A DNA stretch of 6,870 nt from an uncultured Clostridia bacterium. Its GTDB lineage: Bacteria; Bacillota; Clostridia; Peptostreptococcales; Anaerovoracaceae. The stretch lies in contig CAMIWY010000075.1 in assembly GCA_946402595.1 (NCBI GenBank), positions 1 to 6,870 on the forward strand, read 5' to 3'. The notes below the pieces were generated by a model that saw only the letters and a list, made by a program, of their open reading frames with translations, did no database searches and was not told where the DNA came from. Both the position numbers and the translations under genes were made by a program. The number at the start of each line of letters is the position of its first letter. Positions within the stretch are counted from its first letter, which is position 1. This document shows positions 5,605-6,870 of this stretch, one piece after another.

Positions 5605-6870
5605 CTACTCCTCAGTGTACTCAAACTCGAAGTCCTTGATGCGGACAGTATCGCCTTCCTTAAGGCCGAGATCGAACAGCAGCTTCATGCCTCCGTTTTT
5701 CTCGATATAGTTGTACAGATACCTGATGGAACCGCTGTCTGTGAAGTTGGTCGAGTTGAATATCTTGGTGAGGTGCTTTCCTTCAAGAACGAAGGCTCCG
5801 TCCTCATCGACATAGGCACTGATCTTCTTGTAATCAGCATCATATTCGTCTGCCTCAAAGTCAAACATCTGAACAGGCTCTTCATCAGGCTCTTCATATG
5901 TCTCGATCTCATGAAGTGTTTCGTCCAGAAGTTCAGTGATTCCCTGACGTGTTGCAGCACTTATCGGGAACACCTTGCGGCCTTCCTTTTCCATGAGATC
6001 TATGAACTCATGGAGCTTATCCTGATCTGTCACGATATCTATCTTATTGGCAGCAACGATCTGCGGCTTTCTGAGAAGCTTTGGATCATACTGTTCCAGC
6101 TCCGCCATGATCTTCCTGTAGTCCTCTACAGGATCGCGGCCTTCAGATCCGGATACATCGACTACATGGATGAGGACCTTGGTCCTTTCAATATGCTTGA
6201 GGAACTTGAATCCAAGACCTGCGCCCTGTGCAGCGCCTTCAATGATCCCGGCGATATCAGCCATAACAAAACTTGTATCGTGCAGATACACGACACCAAG
6301 ATTAGGATCTATAGTAGTGAAATGATATCCTGCGATCTTAGGTCTCGAATTGGTGCATACGGACAGAAGTGTCGACTTTCCGACATTCGGGAAGCCGAGA
6401 AGACCTACGTCCGCTATCAGCTTGAGCTCAAGGATGACTTCTCTTTCCTTCGCAAAGCCGCCTGCCTCAGCAAAGTTAGGAGCCTGACGGATACTGCTCT
6501 TGTAATGGACGTTGCCGCGTCCGCCTCTGCCGCCCTTTGCAGCAACAAGCTCATCTCCATCGTTGCAGAGATCCTTCATCAGAAGTCCTGTCTCCTTATC
6601 GATGATAAGAGTACCGACCGGCACCTTGATATACAGGTCCTGACCCTTCCTGCCGTAGCGTTTTCTCTTCATTCCGTCCTGGCCGTTCTCAGCCTGATAT
6701 TTTCTCTTGTACTTGAAATCCATCAGGGTTCTGAGATTGCGGTCAGCCACGAAAATAACGCTGCCGCCGTCTCCTCCGTCCCCGCCGTCCGGACCGCCGT
6801 CCGGTACATAAGGATCACGCCTGAAGGTAACCGCGCCATTGCCGCCTTTGCCTGATACAATTGTAATTTC
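5605..6870 (-). CDS. obg: GTPase Obg (CgtA), N-terminal few residues outside window
   Basis: Essential ribosome-assembly GTPase that binds the 50S precursor and is linked to the stringent response. The 421 visible residues run in frame to the window's last base; by comparison with the family roughly six to ten N-terminal residues are missing. Order of domains (window numbering): glycine-rich Obg fold, about 1-155, including VPDGGPDGGDGGDGG (22-36); G domain with G1 GFPNVGKST (159-167), TT at 185-186, G3 DIAG (205-208), G4 NKID (275-278) and G5 SAA (304-306); an acidic linker (about 323-347); and the Obg C-terminal domain (about 350-421) containing GSIRYLYNYI. A GTG at 6750 could be mistaken for the start, but the open frame upstream encodes the conserved Obg glycine loops, so the gene clearly continues. 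The gene ends in TAG followed by a strong terminator, so it is the last gene of its unit; Firmicutes obg usually follows rplU-rpmA. Confidence 0.98.
   Translation of the reverse strand, partial: EITIVSGKGGNGAVTFRRDPYVPDGGPDGGDGGDGGSVIFVADRNLRTLMDFKYKRKYQAENGQDGMKRKRYGRKGQDLYIKVPVGTLIIDKETGLLMKDLCNDGDELVAAKGGRGGRGNVHYKSSIRQAPNFAEAGGFAKEREVILELKLIADVGLLGFPNVGKSTLLSVCTNSRPKIAGYHFTTIDPNLGVVYLHDTSFVMADIAGIIEGAAQGAGLGFKFLKHIERTKVLIHVVDVSGSEGRDPVEDYRKIMAELEQYDPKLLRKPQIVAANKIDIVTDQDKLHEFIDLMEKEGRKVFPISAATRQGITELLDETLHEIETYEEPDEEPVQMFDFEADEYDADYKKISAYVDEDGAFVLEGKHLTKIFNSTNFTDSGSIRYLYNYIEKNGGMKLLFDLGLKEGDTVRIKDFEFEYTEE

Noticed and set aside
5605..6750. Obg starting at GTG 6750
   Set aside because: The frame stays open to the window edge and encodes the conserved glycine-rich Obg fold upstream of that codon, so it is an internal valine.
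5773..6855. Long 360-codon open frame on the plus strand
   Set aside because: It is antisense to obg, whose GTPase motifs and domain order are all intact. The plus-strand translation shows no recognisable domain and is best explained by codon composition of obg.

Overview
This window is one stretch of a low-to-mid GC Firmicutes chromosome, most likely an anaerobic Clostridia member of Lachnospiraceae type. The evidence is the order alaS - IreB/UPF0297 - ruvX, a DUF896 (YnzC-type) protein, a clostridial-style AlaRS with a cysteine-rich insert, a Spo0A-type DNA-binding domain, and purine-rich Shine-Dalgarno sites. The family-level placement is inference. Every supported gene lies on the minus strand, so the window reads from high to low coordinates. 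No tRNA, rRNA, CRISPR array or insertion sequence was seen.

Reading in the direction of transcription: (1) obg (5605-6870, first few codons outside the window) ends the upstream transcription unit at a clear intrinsic terminator (5541-5566). (2) A 200-base AT-rich intergenic region carries phased A-tracts and a good sigma-A-type promoter (TTCACA-N17-TATAGT). It drives comEA, a membrane-anchored SLBB plus helix-hairpin-helix protein, and 13 bases further on a 155-residue protein that is essentially a stand-alone Spo0A C-terminal DNA-binding domain with no receiver. (3) A GC-rich 9-bp hairpin separates this pair from a small DUF896 gene. (4) alaS has its own extended -10 promoter overlapping the DUF896 stop codon, followed closely by ireB, ruvX and, with a 4-base ATGA overlap, a LysR-type regulator that runs off the low-coordinate edge.

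The housekeeping part covers ribosome assembly (Obg), alanine charging (AlaRS), a YqgF/RuvX nuclease-fold protein and an IreB phosphoprotein, and is ordinary. Two regulatory genes are less ordinary. One is the receiver-less Spo0A-like protein cotranscribed with the DNA-uptake protein ComEA, with a one-mismatch 0A-box-like site upstream of their shared promoter. The other is the LysR regulator translationally coupled to ruvX, in the position where B. subtilis has yrzB. The comEA / Spo0A_C-like pair is the best candidate here for something undescribed.
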